Source: an uncultured bacterium (GTDB taxonomy: Bacteria; Cyanobacteriota; Vampirovibrionia; Gastranaerophilales; Gastranaerophilaceae). Taken from it: DNA of 7,020 bases. Within the stretch, counting starts at the first letter, position 1, and every line of letters begins with the position of its first letter. Below are positions 6,918-7,020 of the stretch, in pieces. The notes below the pieces were generated by a model, which had not been told where the DNA came from, searched no databases, and was given only the letters and a program-made list of their open reading frames with translations. The DNA lies in the NCBI GenBank assembly GCA_900551675.1, contig URXH01000088.1, positions 1-7,020 of the forward strand. The letters run 5' to 3'. The position numbers were made by a program, and so were the translations under genes.

Positions 6918-6953
6918 AAAAAAAATTGCGCAAGTCCGTTCGGACTTACGCAA
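6918..6953 (-). terminator. Strong intrinsic terminator immediately upstream of hflX (candidate attenuator)
   Basis: Bases 6926-6953 form a 13-bp stem with a two-base spacer between the arms (core AAGTCCG / CGGACTT flanked by TTGCG / CGCAA). The single imperfect pair is a C-A mismatch in plus-strand RNA but a G-U wobble in minus-strand RNA. In minus orientation it is followed directly by eight U residues (6918-6925). The hflX Shine-Dalgarno begins only about five bases after the U-run. It either ends an upstream gene beyond the window or attenuates hflX; the promoter just upstream favours the second reading. Confidence 0.82.
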
Positions 6954-6973
6954 AGCTGCTACACAACAGCTGT

Positions 6974-7002
6974 ACTTTACCACACGCCGGGAAAAATTGC
7001 AA
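6974..7002 (-). promoter_or_regulatory. Candidate extended -10 promoter for the hflX leader
   Basis: On the minus strand TTGCAA (6997-7002), a 17-base spacer and TAAAGT (6974-6979) make a moderate sigma-A match, strengthened by a TGG extended -10 element just before TAAAGT. Transcription would begin near 6967, placing the terminator hairpin about 15-40 bases into a leader of about 66 bases. A weak 5-bp hairpin (6954-6958 with 6967-6971) precedes the terminator. The stretch is distinctly more GC-rich than hflX. Confidence 0.45.
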
Positions 7003-7020
7003 AGGGGATTTTCCACAAGT

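Noticed and set aside
6946..6966. Six-codon leader peptide (TTG ... TAA) overlapping the first arm of the hflX terminator
   Set aside because: No Shine-Dalgarno and the TTG would be at the very 5' end of the predicted transcript, so ribosome-mediated attenuation by this peptide is not supported.

Overview
The window looks like gut Firmicutes DNA made of two compositionally different blocks. All genes I support are on the minus strand, so the reading order runs from high to low coordinates. The left block (about 1-2490) has roughly 45% G+C by eye and uses codons such as CTG and ATC, as many Lachnospiraceae do. The middle block (about 2494-6910) is near 30% G+C and rich in TTA, AAA, ATA and AGA codons, like a low-GC Clostridia or Bacilli genome. 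The last ~95 bases return to roughly 45-50% G+C.

Reading leftwards: a candidate extended -10 promoter (6974-7002) and an intrinsic terminator (6918-6953) sit directly ahead of the Shine-Dalgarno of hflX, which encodes a ribosome-associated GTPase (5636-6901). A hairpin terminator (5594-5632) lies 3 bases after the hflX stop. A well-formed promoter (5388-5416), whose spacer is filled by a perfect 9-bp inverted repeat, then drives a large secreted adhesin gene starting at 5343. The adhesin has a signal peptide, a Cys-Gln thioester domain and seven CnaB (SpaA-type) isopeptide domains.

The adhesin has no LPXTG anchor. At about residue 951 (nt ~2493) the frame passes without a stop into a GC-rich 239-residue segment. 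This segment looks like a cytoplasmic glycan-biosynthesis protein that has lost its N-terminus. It is followed, in operon-like spacing, by a putative GT-A glycosyltransferase (737-1756) and the N-terminal two thirds of a membrane acyltransferase (1-713). These last three pieces read as part of a capsule or exopolysaccharide cluster.

The main result is this chimeric reading frame, where composition, codon use and protein topology all change at one point inside one ORF. The two explanations are a metagenome assembly misjoin through a short A-rich homology, or a real recombination or transfer event. I lean toward a misjoin. If read mapping shows the junction is genuine, it would be an unusual fusion and a transferred adhesin/hflX island.
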